Shown: in pieces, positions 1 through 5,870 of the stretch
How positions within the stretch are numbered: position 1 is the stretch's first letter
How the letters are laid out: every line of letters begins with the position of its first letter
Assembly (NCBI GenBank): GCA_903827735.1
Contig: CAIKJM010000493.1
Span: 1-16,318, forward strand
DNA from: an uncultured Rhodanobacter sp.
Lineage (GTDB): Bacteria; Pseudomonadota; Gammaproteobacteria; Xanthomonadales; Rhodanobacteraceae
Direction: 5' to 3'
Length of the DNA: 16,318 nucleotides
Notes under the pieces: generated by a model
Told to the model about the DNA's origin: nothing
Seen by the model: the letters and a program-made list of their open reading frames with translations, nothing else
Databases searched by the model: none
Position numbers and translations under genes: made by a program

Positions 1-34
1 AAAAGATCAGAATTGAACCGCTTTTGGCAGCCAT
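1..34 (-). CDS. Possible 5' end of a further minus-strand gene (partial)
   Basis: An ATG at 34-32 opens a frame that runs off the left edge; the visible residues are MAAKSGSILIF. The frame is open upstream to a TGA near 110, so an earlier start (for example a TTG) cannot be excluded. A promoter-like pair (90-120) and a small hairpin (53-67) precede it. In several gammaproteobacteria the gene after lpxC encodes a DUF721/DciA-like protein, followed by secA, so such a product is possible from context, but eleven residues show no family. Two plus-strand frames are also open here (one to a TAG at 94-96, one to a TAA near 127-129), so the tail of a convergent gene is an alternative. Confidence 0.3.
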   Translation of the reverse strand, partial: MAAKSGSILIF

Positions 35-52
35 CTCGGGCTTGCGCTCGGT

Positions 53-67
53 CCTCCAACAAGGAGG
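53..67 (-). other. Small hairpin containing a GGAGG motif
   Basis: On the minus strand CCTCC TTGTT GGAGG can form a 5-bp stem with a 5-nt loop. A second pairing, CCAAC (71-67) with GTTGG (60-56), excludes the first. If the minus-strand gene at the left edge is real, this lies in its leader, and the GGAGG would be hidden in the stem, although it is 18 nt from the ATG and so not ideally placed as a ribosome binding site. Confidence 0.3.
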
Positions 68-89
68 TTGGGCGCGTGCCAAGCGTCGA

Positions 90-120
90 TTTATAGCACG
101 TGCTCCTCACCCGTTGGCAA
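90..120 (-). promoter_or_regulatory. Candidate sigma-70 promoter for the left-edge gene
   Basis: On the minus strand TTGCCA (120-115) is followed after 19 nt by TATAAA (95-90). The -10 is close to consensus; the spacer is longer than the ideal 17. A perfect 10-nt palindrome, AGCACGTGCT (95-104), abuts the -10 and could be a repressor site. The position just beyond the lpxC terminator suits a new transcription unit. This is motif reading only. Confidence 0.35.
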
Positions 121-170
121 CAAATGTGTAAAAGGAGTGAAGGAAAACAGCGAGGCCGTGCATACGTCAC

Positions 171-210
171 AAAAGCAAAAGGCCACGTCCCGGGACGTGG
201 CCTTTTGTTT
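171..210. terminator. Strong bidirectional Rho-independent terminator after lpxC
   Basis: Positions 176-191 and 192-207 form a perfect inverted repeat of 16 bp (caaaaggccacgtccc and its complement). The GC core is flanked by AAAA on one side and TTTT on the other, and further A/T runs follow at 171-174 and 208-210. Read on the minus strand it lies 38 nt after the lpxC stop codon and ends in TTTTGCTTTT, as expected for intrinsic termination. The symmetry lets it also stop plus-strand transcription. Confidence 0.92.
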
Positions 211-245
211 GAAAACGGTTGAAGCGCGAGCGTTCTAAGCGCCGA

Positions 246-1160
246 TTAAATTGCCTGGGCGGGATGCGCGTAGGAGATCGGCGAAGTAGACGGGTCGTCC
301 TGGTAGCTGACCTCTTCCCACGCAGTGACGTCGGCCATCAGCGTACGCAGCAGCTTGTTGTTGAGCTCGTGACCGGACTTGTGCGCGCTGTAGGCGCCAA
401 TCAGGCTGTGGCCCAGCAGATAGAGGTCGCCGATCGCGTCGAGAATCTTGTGCTTTACGAATTCGTCTTCGTAACGAAGGCCGTCCTCATTAAGCACGCG
501 GTAGTCGTCTAGCACCACCGCGTTATCCATCGAGCCACCGAGCGCGAGGTTCTTCTCACGCATCATCTCGATGTCGCGCATGAAGCCAAACGTACGGGCG
601 CGGCTGACCTCCTTGACGAAGGACGTGGTCGAGAAATCAATTTCGGCGCGCGAGGTGCGCTTGCTGATGATGGGGTGATTGAAGTCGATGGAAAAACCGA
701 CCTTGAAACCTTCGAAGGGCGAGATACTGGCCCACTTGTCGCCTTCCTGCACTTTGACCGGCTTCTTGATGCGGATAAAGCGCTTGGCGACGTTCTGCTC
801 TTCAATGCCAGCTGACTGCAACAGAAACACGAAGGGGCCTGCGCTGCCATCCATGATAGGAACTTCCGGCGCTGAAAGGTCCACGTAAGCATTGTCGATG
901 CCTAATCCCGCCATGGCGGAGAGAAGATGTTCAACCGTTGAAACCTTGGCCTCGCCGTTGACCAGAGTGGTCGACCAACTTGTGTCGCCGACGTTGTCCT
1001 GGCGGGCGCGAATGTCGACCGGTGGTTCAAGATCCGTGCGGCGAAAAACGATACCGGTATTTGGCGCTGCGGGCCGCAGGGTCATATAGACCTTGTCGCC
1101 TGTGTGCAGGCCAACGCCCGTGGCGCGGATAATATTTTTAAGCGTACGCTGCTTGATCAT
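246..1160 (-). CDS. lpxC: UDP-3-O-acyl-N-acetylglucosamine deacetylase LpxC
   Basis: LpxC is the cytosolic zinc deacetylase that removes the N-acetyl group from UDP-3-O-acyl-GlcNAc, the committed step of lipid A synthesis. The 304-residue product has the family's usual length. The zinc ligands are visible as His78 in STVEHLL, and His237 and Asp241 in FVKHKILDAIGD; the catalytic His264 lies in KSGHELN. The ATG at 1160 is chosen because MIKQRTLKNIIRATGVGLH matches the family N-terminus; a TTG at 1190 in the same frame would add ten residues with no homology or ribosome site. No clear Shine-Dalgarno sequence precedes the ATG. The gene follows ftsZ after 450 bp, has a candidate promoter of its own (1201-1228) and ends in a strong terminator. 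The C-terminus (SYAHPAQAI) is hydrophobic at the end, so FtsH-type turnover as in E. coli is possible but not shown. Confidence 0.98.
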   Translation of the reverse strand: MIKQRTLKNIIRATGVGLHTGDKVYMTLRPAAPNTGIVFRRTDLEPPVDIRARQDNVGDTSWSTTLVNGEAKVSTVEHLLSAMAGLGIDNAYVDLSAPEVPIMDGSAGPFVFLLQSAGIEEQNVAKRFIRIKKPVKVQEGDKWASISPFEGFKVGFSIDFNHPIISKRTSRAEIDFSTTSFVKEVSRARTFGFMRDIEMMREKNLALGGSMDNAVVLDDYRVLNEDGLRYEDEFVKHKILDAIGDLYLLGHSLIGAYSAHKSGHELNNKLLRTLMADVTAWEEVSYQDDPSTSPISYAHPAQAI

Positions 1161-1200
1161 TTTTGTTGGTACCCGTGTAGGCACAGCCAATTAGGAGCGG

Positions 1201-1228
1201 ATGCTAACACAGTTTTAACCTGCGGCAA
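1201..1228 (-). promoter_or_regulatory. Candidate lpxC promoter
   Basis: On the minus strand TTGCCG (1228-1223) is followed after 16 nt by TAGCAT (1206-1201), which carries an upstream TG as in an extended -10 element. Both hexamers match the sigma-70 consensus at four of six positions. Initiation near 1194 would give a leader of about 35 nt before the lpxC ATG. The hairpin at 1248-1297 lies just upstream. Confidence 0.4.
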
Positions 1229-1247
1229 TAGCAAACCATACCGTACA

Positions 1248-1297
1248 GTCTGATTAAGCCTTCATGCTTCCTTCATCACTGAAGGCGGCTGTCAGAC
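1248..1297 (-). other. Nested inverted repeat upstream of the lpxC promoter
   Basis: GTCTGA (1248-1253) pairs with TCAGAC (1292-1297), and inside it GCCTTCA (1258-1264) pairs with TGAAGGC (1280-1286), 13 pairs in all with a 4 by 5 internal loop. An alternative short hairpin, CCTTCA TCAC TGAAGG (1270-1285), competes for the same arm. On the minus strand it is followed by TGTACGG and no T run. It might help end ftsZ transcription, act as a protein-binding site, or be part of a leader RNA. Confidence 0.45.
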
Positions 1298-1331
1298 AAC
1301 CTCCTGCTCCCGTTAACCTTGCAGCTCGACA

Positions 1332-1371
1332 CAACACCCATACCTGGGACGGGAATCCGGCACGGGTGTTG
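1332..1371 (-). repeat. Inverted repeat CAACACCC / GGGTGTTG
   Basis: A perfect 8-bp inverted repeat: CAACACCC at 1332-1339 and GGGTGTTG at 1364-1371, separated by 24 nt. The wide spacing fits a stem closing a larger RNA loop or two half-sites for a DNA-binding protein. No T run follows on either strand. Confidence 0.4.
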
Positions 1372-1431
1372 AACCGACAATTCAGACGAGGCCTGACTTG
1401 TCAGCCATGCGCCACTCCGGACGCATAGTCC

Positions 1432-1477
1432 TTGCTGCCACACGGACAAACCCTAGGTCCGAACGTCTGGCCAGCAA
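1432..1477 (-). other. Bulged hairpin in the ftsZ-lpxC spacer
   Basis: TTGCTGCCA (1432-1440) pairs with TGG (1468-1470) and CAGCAA (1472-1477), leaving one bulged base at 1471. Inside, CGGAC (1443-1447) pairs with GTCCG (1457-1461) around a 9-nt loop. This gives 14 pairs in a bulged, RNA-like arrangement. It is separated by two bases from the next hairpin. Confidence 0.45.
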
Positions 1478-1479
1478 TA

Positions 1480-1502
1480 CTTGGCACAAAAATGCTGCCA
1501 AG
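1480..1502 (-). other. Hairpin CTTGGCA / TGCCAAG
   Basis: CTTGGCA (1480-1486) and TGCCAAG (1496-1502) form a perfect 7-bp stem around a 9-nt loop. On the minus strand the loop contains TTTTT. It sits between the hairpins at 1432-1477 and 1507-1540, so the three form a near-continuous stack. Confidence 0.45.
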
Positions 1503-1506
1503 CCGC

Positions 1507-1540
1507 CATTCTCAGCGCGTGCGGGCACGCGCAAAGAATG
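1507..1540 (-). other. GC-rich hairpin downstream of ftsZ
   Basis: CATTCT (1507-1512) pairs with AGAATG (1535-1540), and GCGCGTG (1515-1521) pairs with CACGCGC (1526-1532) around a tetranucleotide loop. The two stems are separated by a 2 by 2 internal loop, for 13 pairs. Such a match is unlikely by chance. It begins about 70 nt after the ftsZ stop. No T run follows directly; on the minus strand the nearest TTTTT lies some 14 nt further, in the loop of the next hairpin. A 3'-end stabiliser, processing site or attenuator is possible. Confidence 0.55.
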
Positions 1541-1545
1541 CGATC

Positions 1546-1594
1546 TCAGATGGACAGGCTAAACGGACGTTTGTTCAATATTTCACGCCTCCTT
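1546..1594 (-). other. Strong Shine-Dalgarno motif with a ten-codon frame
   Basis: On the minus strand AAGGAGG (1594-1588) is followed after 9 nt by TTG at 1578-1576, opening a frame of ten codons (MNKRPFSLSI if TTG starts) that ends in TGA at 1548-1546. The motif is better than that of most genes in this window, but stands just after the ftsZ stop with no real gene behind it. It could be a leader peptide, a decayed gene start, or chance. Confidence 0.2.
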
Positions 1595-1610
1595 AGCGAA
1601 TCTTTTCACT

Positions 1611-2801
1611 TCAGTCGGCCTGACGACGCAGGAACGCCGGAATATCGAGGTAGTCAAAGCCCGGTTCAGCACTCTTAGCTGGCGCACTGTTGGCATCGGT
1701 TCGGGCGTTGTGGCTGACGGTGGTGGTTTCGGGCTGGGCGTAGTCCACGACCTCGTTGCCCGTGCCAGTACGCAGCACCACCGGGCGCGGACGCATCTGC
1801 ACCTGCTGGGTTTCCACCATGCGCATCGGCTGACGCGAGGCGGCGGCGCGGTTCAGGCCCGTGGCGACCACGGTGACGCGAACATCGTCCTTCATGTCCG
1901 GATCGAGCGAGGTGCCGATCACCACGGTGGCGTCTTCGCTGGCGAAGTCGTGGATGATGCGGCCGATCTCATCGAACTCGCGCATGGTCAGGTTGGTGCC
2001 GGCCGTCACGTTGACCAGAATGCCGCAGGCGCCGTTGAGGTTGACGTCCTCCAGCAGCGGGTTTTTGATCGCCGCTTCGGCGGCCGCCTGGGCACGATCG
2101 TCACCACGAGCGGTGCCCGAGCCCATCATCGCCAGGCCCATTTCGGACATGACGGTGCGCACGTCGGCAAAGTCGACGTTGATCAGGCCCGGCGCCGTGA
2201 TCAGATCCGCAATGCCCTGCACGGCGCCCTGCAGCACGTCGTTGGCGGCCTTGAACGCGTTCAGCAGGGTCACGTCGCGACCCAGCACGCTGAGCAGCTT
2301 CTCGTTAGGCACGGTGATAAGTGAATCCACATGCTGCGAAAGGTCTTCGATGCCCTTCAACGCGACCTGCATGCGCCGACGACCTTCGAACGGGAACGGC
2401 TTGGTGACGACCGCCACGGTGAGAATGCCCTTTTCCTTGGCCAGCTGGGCCACCACCGGCGCCGCGCCCGTGCCGGTGCCGCCGCCCATGCCGGCGGTGA
2501 TGAACACCATGTCGGCGCCTTCGAGCATCGCTTCGATGCGTTCACGATCTTCCAGCGCCGCCTGACGGCCGACTTCCGGATTGGCACCGGCACCGAGACC
2601 CTTGGTCACGTTGCCACCCAGCTGCAGGTGGGTACGCGAGCCGCAGCTGGTCATGGCCTGCGCGTCGGTGTTGGCGACGATGAATTCGACGCCTTCGATG
2701 TTGGCATTAAGCATGTGGGCCACGGCATTGCCGCCGCCACCGCCTACGCCGATGACTTTGATGACTGCATTTGGTGCGAGCTTATCGATGAGTTCAAACA
2801 T
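1611..2801 (-). CDS. ftsZ: Cell division protein FtsZ
   Basis: FtsZ is the tubulin-like GTPase that polymerises into the midcell Z ring and organises septal wall synthesis. The product has 396 residues. The N-terminal nucleotide-binding glycines (GVGGGGGNAV, about 18-27), the tubulin signature GGGTGTG (107-113) and the catalytic T7 loop region (INVDFADV, about 207-214) are all present. A variable linker (about 318-380) leads to the conserved C-terminal peptide DYLDIPAFLRRQAD, which binds FtsA and other partners. The ATG at 2801 is fixed by the family start MFELIDKLAPNAVIKVIGVG and by an ideal AGGAGGA site 7 nt before it. It lies 132 bp after ftsA, the first sizeable gap of the cluster, so its translation is set independently, consistent with FtsZ being needed in large excess over FtsA. 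No convincing promoter was seen in that gap. Confidence 0.99.
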   Translation of the reverse strand: MFELIDKLAPNAVIKVIGVGGGGGNAVAHMLNANIEGVEFIVANTDAQAMTSCGSRTHLQLGGNVTKGLGAGANPEVGRQAALEDRERIEAMLEGADMVFITAGMGGGTGTGAAPVVAQLAKEKGILTVAVVTKPFPFEGRRRMQVALKGIEDLSQHVDSLITVPNEKLLSVLGRDVTLLNAFKAANDVLQGAVQGIADLITAPGLINVDFADVRTVMSEMGLAMMGSGTARGDDRAQAAAEAAIKNPLLEDVNLNGACGILVNVTAGTNLTMREFDEIGRIIHDFASEDATVVIGTSLDPDMKDDVRVTVVATGLNRAAASRQPMRMVETQQVQMRPRPVVLRTGTGNEVVDYAQPETTTVSHNARTDANSAPAKSAEPGFDYLDIPAFLRRQAD

Positions 2802-2807
2802 TTCCCG

Positions 2808-2814
2808 TCCTCCT
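2808..2814 (-). promoter_or_regulatory. Near-perfect ribosome binding site of ftsZ
   Basis: The minus strand reads AGGAGGA, with 7 nt between AGGAGG and the ftsZ ATG. It fixes the ftsZ start and is the best Shine-Dalgarno sequence in the window together with that of murC; ftsA just upstream has none. Confidence 0.85.
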
Positions 2815-2890
2815 AAAGAGTTGTTGTCGTTGTAACCAAGGAACGCGACTCCGTGTCGGTCCATGGTGGTGGGCTGGTTCCTTCTGCCCT

Positions 2891-2914
2891 GGGTGACAAC
2901 TCCATGCGTCACCC
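2891..2914 (-). other. Hairpin in the ftsA-ftsZ spacer
   Basis: GGGTGAC (2891-2897) and GTCACCC (2908-2914) form a perfect 7-bp inverted repeat around a 10-nt loop, starting about 20 nt after the ftsA stop on the minus strand. No T run follows, so it is not a standard terminator. It could be an mRNA processing or stabilising structure at the 5' side of an ftsZ message, or an operator. The rest of the 132-bp spacer shows only the ftsZ ribosome site. Confidence 0.45.
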
Positions 2915-2933
2915 GGTAAAGCGTTTCTCAACC

Positions 2934-4166
2934 TCAAAAATTCTTGGTGATCCAGCCGCGCAACTTGTCGACGAAACCGCCGACGCTGCCTCCGGCCGGC
3001 CCGCTGGCGCGCATGCCGCCGGCGCGTGCGCCGTGCAGCAGTAGTCCCACGCCGGTGGAATGCAGGGGGCTGGCGACCACTTCGCCCAAACCAGTGATCT
3101 GCTGCGGCACGCCGATGCGCACCATCTTGTGGAAGATCTCCTCCGCCAGCTCCAGCGCGCCTTCCATCTTGGAAGCGCCGCCGGTCAGCACCACGCCGGC
3201 TGCGACCAGGCTTTCGTAGCCCGAGCGGCGCAGTTGGTCCTGCACCATCTCGAAAATCTCTTCGTAGCGCGCCTGCACGCTCTGCGCGAGCGACTGCCGG
3301 GCCAGCCGCCGCGGCGGGCGATCGCCGACGCTAGGCACCTGGATCGTCTCTTCCGCGTGCGCGAGCCCGGTTTGCGCACAGGCGTACTTGATCTTGATTT
3401 CCTCGGCGTGCGCGGTCGGCGTATGCACGCCGTAGGCGATGTCGCTGGTCACCTGATCGCCGCCGATCGGCAGGGAGGCGGTGAAGCGGATCGAGCCCTG
3501 CGTGTAGATCGCGATGTCCGTCGTGCCGGCGCCAATATCGACCAGACAGACACCCAGCTCGCGCTCGTCGTCGGTCAGCACGGCCTTAGCGCTAGCCAGC
3601 GCCGAGGGCACCAGCTCGTCGACCGAGAGGCCGCAGCGCTGGATGCACTTGGTGATGTTCTGCACGGCCGCCGCCGCGCCGGTGACCAGATGCACGTTGG
3701 CCTCCAGCCGCACGCCGCTCATGCCGACCGGCGAACGGATGCCGTCCTGGCCGTCGATGCGATACTCCTGCGACTCCTTATATAAGACCTTGCGATCGGC
3801 CGGGATCGCCACCGCGCTGGCGGCCTCCAGCACCTGCTCCAGATCGCCCGCCGTCACTTCGCGATCGCGGATGGCCGCGTTGCCATGCGAGTTGCGGGTT
3901 TCCAGATGGCTGCCGGAAATGGAGGCGACCACCGAGCGGATGTCACAGCCGGCCATCAGCTCGGCTTCTTCCACCGCACGCTGGATCGAGTGCACGGTCG
4001 ACTCGATGTCCACCACCGAGCCGCGCTTCATGCCGCGCGATACGTGGGTGCCGATGCCGATGACGGTGATCGGCTCGCCGGGCTCGTACTCGCCCACGAT
4101 GGCCACCACTTTCGAGGTGCCGATGTCGAGGCCGACGACTAGCTGTTTGTCATTACGCGGCTTCAT
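2934..4166 (-). CDS. ftsA: Cell division protein FtsA
   Basis: FtsA is the actin-like ATPase that anchors FtsZ filaments to the cytoplasmic membrane and recruits later division proteins. The 410-residue product has the actin-fold motifs: DIGTSK (14-19), DIGAGTTD (210-217) and LTGGASKMEG (327-336). The extreme C-terminus, from about 396, can form the amphipathic membrane-targeting helix (FVDKLRGWITKNF). The ATG at 4166 is the only start compatible with the family N-terminus; it lies 10 nt after the ftsQ stop. The bases just upstream (GCATCTCCCT) contain no Shine-Dalgarno sequence, and the nearest GGAGG is about 26 nt away inside ftsQ. Translation therefore probably depends on ribosomes ending ftsQ, which would keep FtsA well below FtsZ. 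Confidence 0.98.
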   Translation of the reverse strand: MKPRNDKQLVVGLDIGTSKVVAIVGEYEPGEPITVIGIGTHVSRGMKRGSVVDIESTVHSIQRAVEEAELMAGCDIRSVVASISGSHLETRNSHGNAAIRDREVTAGDLEQVLEAASAVAIPADRKVLYKESQEYRIDGQDGIRSPVGMSGVRLEANVHLVTGAAAAVQNITKCIQRCGLSVDELVPSALASAKAVLTDDERELGVCLVDIGAGTTDIAIYTQGSIRFTASLPIGGDQVTSDIAYGVHTPTAHAEEIKIKYACAQTGLAHAEETIQVPSVGDRPPRRLARQSLAQSVQARYEEIFEMVQDQLRRSGYESLVAAGVVLTGGASKMEGALELAEEIFHKMVRIGVPQQITGLGEVVASPLHSTGVGLLLHGARAGGMRASGPAGGSVGGFVDKLRGWITKNF

Positions 4167-4176
4167 AGGGAGATGC

Positions 4177-4917
4177 TCATATGCGGGTCGGGCCTCCGGC
4201 AGCGTGGGTGGCGATCGGCGGTTGCGGCCAGCGCACGGCAAATCCATTGGTGTAGCGAAGGTCGGCATACGCGAAGGCGTCGGTATGACCGGCCGTCATC
4301 TGCGGATAGACGTCAAGGAAGCGGCGCAGCCGGTGACCGGCCTGGTCGCGATCGCCGATGACGATCTGCGCACCGGTCGCGGTGGTGACGCTCCAGCTGC
4401 CGCGCTCGGTTAGCGCCACGCCGGTGATATCCAGATGCGTGCCGGCAAACGCCTTGTGCGTCTCGGCGTAGAAGCTCACCACCTCGGCCAGCCGCGAGTC
4501 GGGGCCGCTGAGCTTGGGCAGAGCGCCGGTGTCGTCGCTGTTCGGCGCATCGAAGACCAGGCCCTGACGACTGATCAGCTGCTTGTCGTTCCAGCGTGCG
4601 AACGGCTGACGCTCATAGATGCGCAGCATCAGCGTGTCCGGCCAGCGCTTGCGCGCCTGCACCGACTCTACCCACGGCAGCGCCGCAACCGCTTTCTGCA
4701 CCGCATCGAGATCCAGCGCAAAAAAGCCTTTGCCCAGGTGCGGCATCACGAGCGCACGCAGCTGATCCGGCGTGACGTGCTTGAACTCGGCCTGGACGGT
4801 GAGCTGGGTCACCGGCCAGCGGTTGACCGCAAACCAGCCGCGCAGCACGCCGACGATCGGCAGCGCGACCAGGGCGACGGCCAGACACCAGGCGATAAGG
4901 CGGACCGTACCCCTCAT
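4177..4917 (-). CDS. ftsQ: Cell division protein FtsQ
   Basis: FtsQ is the bitopic inner membrane protein that links early and late divisome proteins by binding FtsL and FtsB. The product has 246 residues: a short cytoplasmic start, one membrane helix (about 7-25), a POTRA domain (about 34-103, including the typical PWVESVQARKRWPDTLMLRI-type segment) and a beta domain that ends in DLRYTNGFAVRW (219-230), the usual closing motif of the family. The ATG at 4917 overlaps the ddl stop by 4 bp (ATGA), with a GGGGGGA stretch just upstream. Longer upstream extensions in the same frame lie inside ddl and show no homology. ftsA follows 10 bp downstream. Confidence 0.97.
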   Translation of the reverse strand: MRGTVRLIAWCLAVALVALPIVGVLRGWFAVNRWPVTQLTVQAEFKHVTPDQLRALVMPHLGKGFFALDLDAVQKAVAALPWVESVQARKRWPDTLMLRIYERQPFARWNDKQLISRQGLVFDAPNSDDTGALPKLSGPDSRLAEVVSFYAETHKAFAGTHLDITGVALTERGSWSVTTATGAQIVIGDRDQAGHRLRRFLDVYPQMTAGHTDAFAYADLRYTNGFAVRWPQPPIATHAAGGPTRI

Positions 4918-5870
4918 GCATCCCCCCGGAAGCTCGTCTCGAGCACGCGCCAACACAGCTCCTGGTAATCGATGCCGGCTTCGGCCGCGGCCTTCGGCAC
5001 CAGCGAATGCGAGGTCATGCCCGGCGCGGTGTTCACTTCCAGCAGCCAGTTGCGGCCGGCGGCATCGCGCATCACGTCGACGCGACCCCAGCCGCTGCAG
5101 GCCAGCGCATCGAAGGCGCGCAGCGACAGCGCGCGCAGCTGCTGCTCGGCGTCGCCCTCCAGCCCGGGGCAGATGTACTGCGTGTCGTCGGCGATGTATT
5201 TGGCGTTGTAGTCGTAGTACTCGCCCTTGGGCACGATGCGGATGCTGGCGAGCACCTGCCGATCGAGAATACCGACGGTGAATTCGCCGCCGCCCTCGAT
5301 CAGGGTTTCCATCATCAGGTCGCCCGGATATTTGGCGGCCAGTGCCACGGCCGCATCCAGATCCTGCTCGTCGAACACGCGCGTCACGCCCACGCTGGAA
5401 CCTTCCCAGGCCGGCTTCACCACCAGCGGGAAACCGATTTCGCGCGCCGCGGCGTGCATGTCGGCGCCGCGCGGCAGCGCCTTGAAGATCGGCGTGGGCA
5501 AACCGATCGCCTGCCACACCTGCTTCGCGCGGACCTTGTCCAGCGACAGCGCCGAACCCAGCACGCCCGAGCCGGTGAACGGCACGCCGAGCGACTGCAG
5601 CGCGCCCTGCAGCTCGCCGTTCTCACCGCCCGCGCCGTGGAGAATATTGAACACACGGGCAAAGTGACCGGCGCGCACGGCGTCCAGCAGCGCCGGAATG
5701 CCGTCGATAGCATGCGCATCCACGCCGCGCGCCTTCAGGGCAGCGAGCACGCCGCGCCCGGAATCCAGCGACACCTCGCGCTCGGCCGAGCTGCCGCCCA
5801 TCACGACGGCGACGCGGCCGAACTGAGCGGGATCTTTGATTTTGTTAGGCATGCTTGCTGGCTGACTCAT
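4914..5870 (-). CDS. ddl: D-alanine--D-alanine ligase
   Basis: Ddl is the cytosolic ATP-grasp ligase that joins two D-alanines for the end of the stem peptide, later added by MurF. The 318-residue product starts with the ligase motif GGSSAEREVSL (25-35), in which Glu30 corresponds to the substrate-binding Glu15 of E. coli DdlB. EGSSVGV (156-162) and YDYNAKY (219-225) are the loop and omega-loop regions, and VNTAPGMTSHSLVP (279-292) carries the metal-binding asparagine and substrate residues. The sequence is of the DdlB type, as is usual in dcw clusters. The ATG at 5870 overlaps the murC stop by 4 bp, with GAGGA about 10 nt upstream. A second in-frame ATG (codon 7) is possible but less well placed. 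Confidence 0.98.
   Translation of the reverse strand: MSQPASMPNKIKDPAQFGRVAVVMGGSSAEREVSLDSGRGVLAALKARGVDAHAIDGIPALLDAVRAGHFARVFNILHGAGGENGELQGALQSLGVPFTGSGVLGSALSLDKVRAKQVWQAIGLPTPIFKALPRGADMHAAAREIGFPLVVKPAWEGSSVGVTRVFDEQDLDAAVALAAKYPGDLMMETLIEGGGEFTVGILDRQVLASIRIVPKGEYYDYNAKYIADDTQYICPGLEGDAEQQLRALSLRAFDALACSGWGRVDVMRDAAGRNWLLEVNTAPGMTSHSLVPKAAAEAGIDYQELCWRVLETSFRGDA

Larger units (their letters stand above)
1161..1610 (-). other. ftsZ-lpxC intergenic region, rich in inverted repeats
   Basis: These 450 bp hold no convincing gene. They contain the candidate lpxC promoter next to lpxC and a run of inverted repeats: 1248-1297, 1332-1371, 1393-1404 (CTGAC TT GTCAG), 1407-1426 (ATGCG / CGCAT), 1432-1477, 1480-1502 and 1507-1540. 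There is a strong ribosome-site-like AAGGAGG close to the ftsZ stop. None of the hairpins is followed directly by a T run on either strand, so no classical terminator is seen. The region may be the ftsZ 3' UTR, a long lpxC leader, or the seat of a structured RNA. Confidence 0.6.

Noticed and set aside
1..129. 3' end of a convergent plus-strand gene
   Set aside because: Two plus-strand frames are open from the edge, but neither gives a recognisable C-terminus. Kept as an alternative only.
1161..1190. Start of lpxC at the TTG at 1190
   Set aside because: The ten extra residues have no family match and no ribosome site stands before the TTG.
1480..1540. A Rho-independent terminator for ftsZ
   Set aside because: Stable hairpins are present but no T run directly follows on the minus strand; the TTTTT is in a loop 14 nt later.
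1161..1610. A REP element or insertion sequence remnant
   Set aside because: The hairpins differ from each other in sequence, have no repeated head motif, and no transposase fragment or target duplication was seen.
1481..1678. A 65-codon plus-strand frame in the ftsZ-lpxC spacer
   Set aside because: It begins with TTG, has no ribosome site, runs into the ftsZ end and covers the hairpin stack. It resembles no known protein.
2802..2912. A longer FtsZ starting upstream of 2801
   Set aside because: The extension does not match the family, and the AGGAGGA site points to the ATG at 2801.
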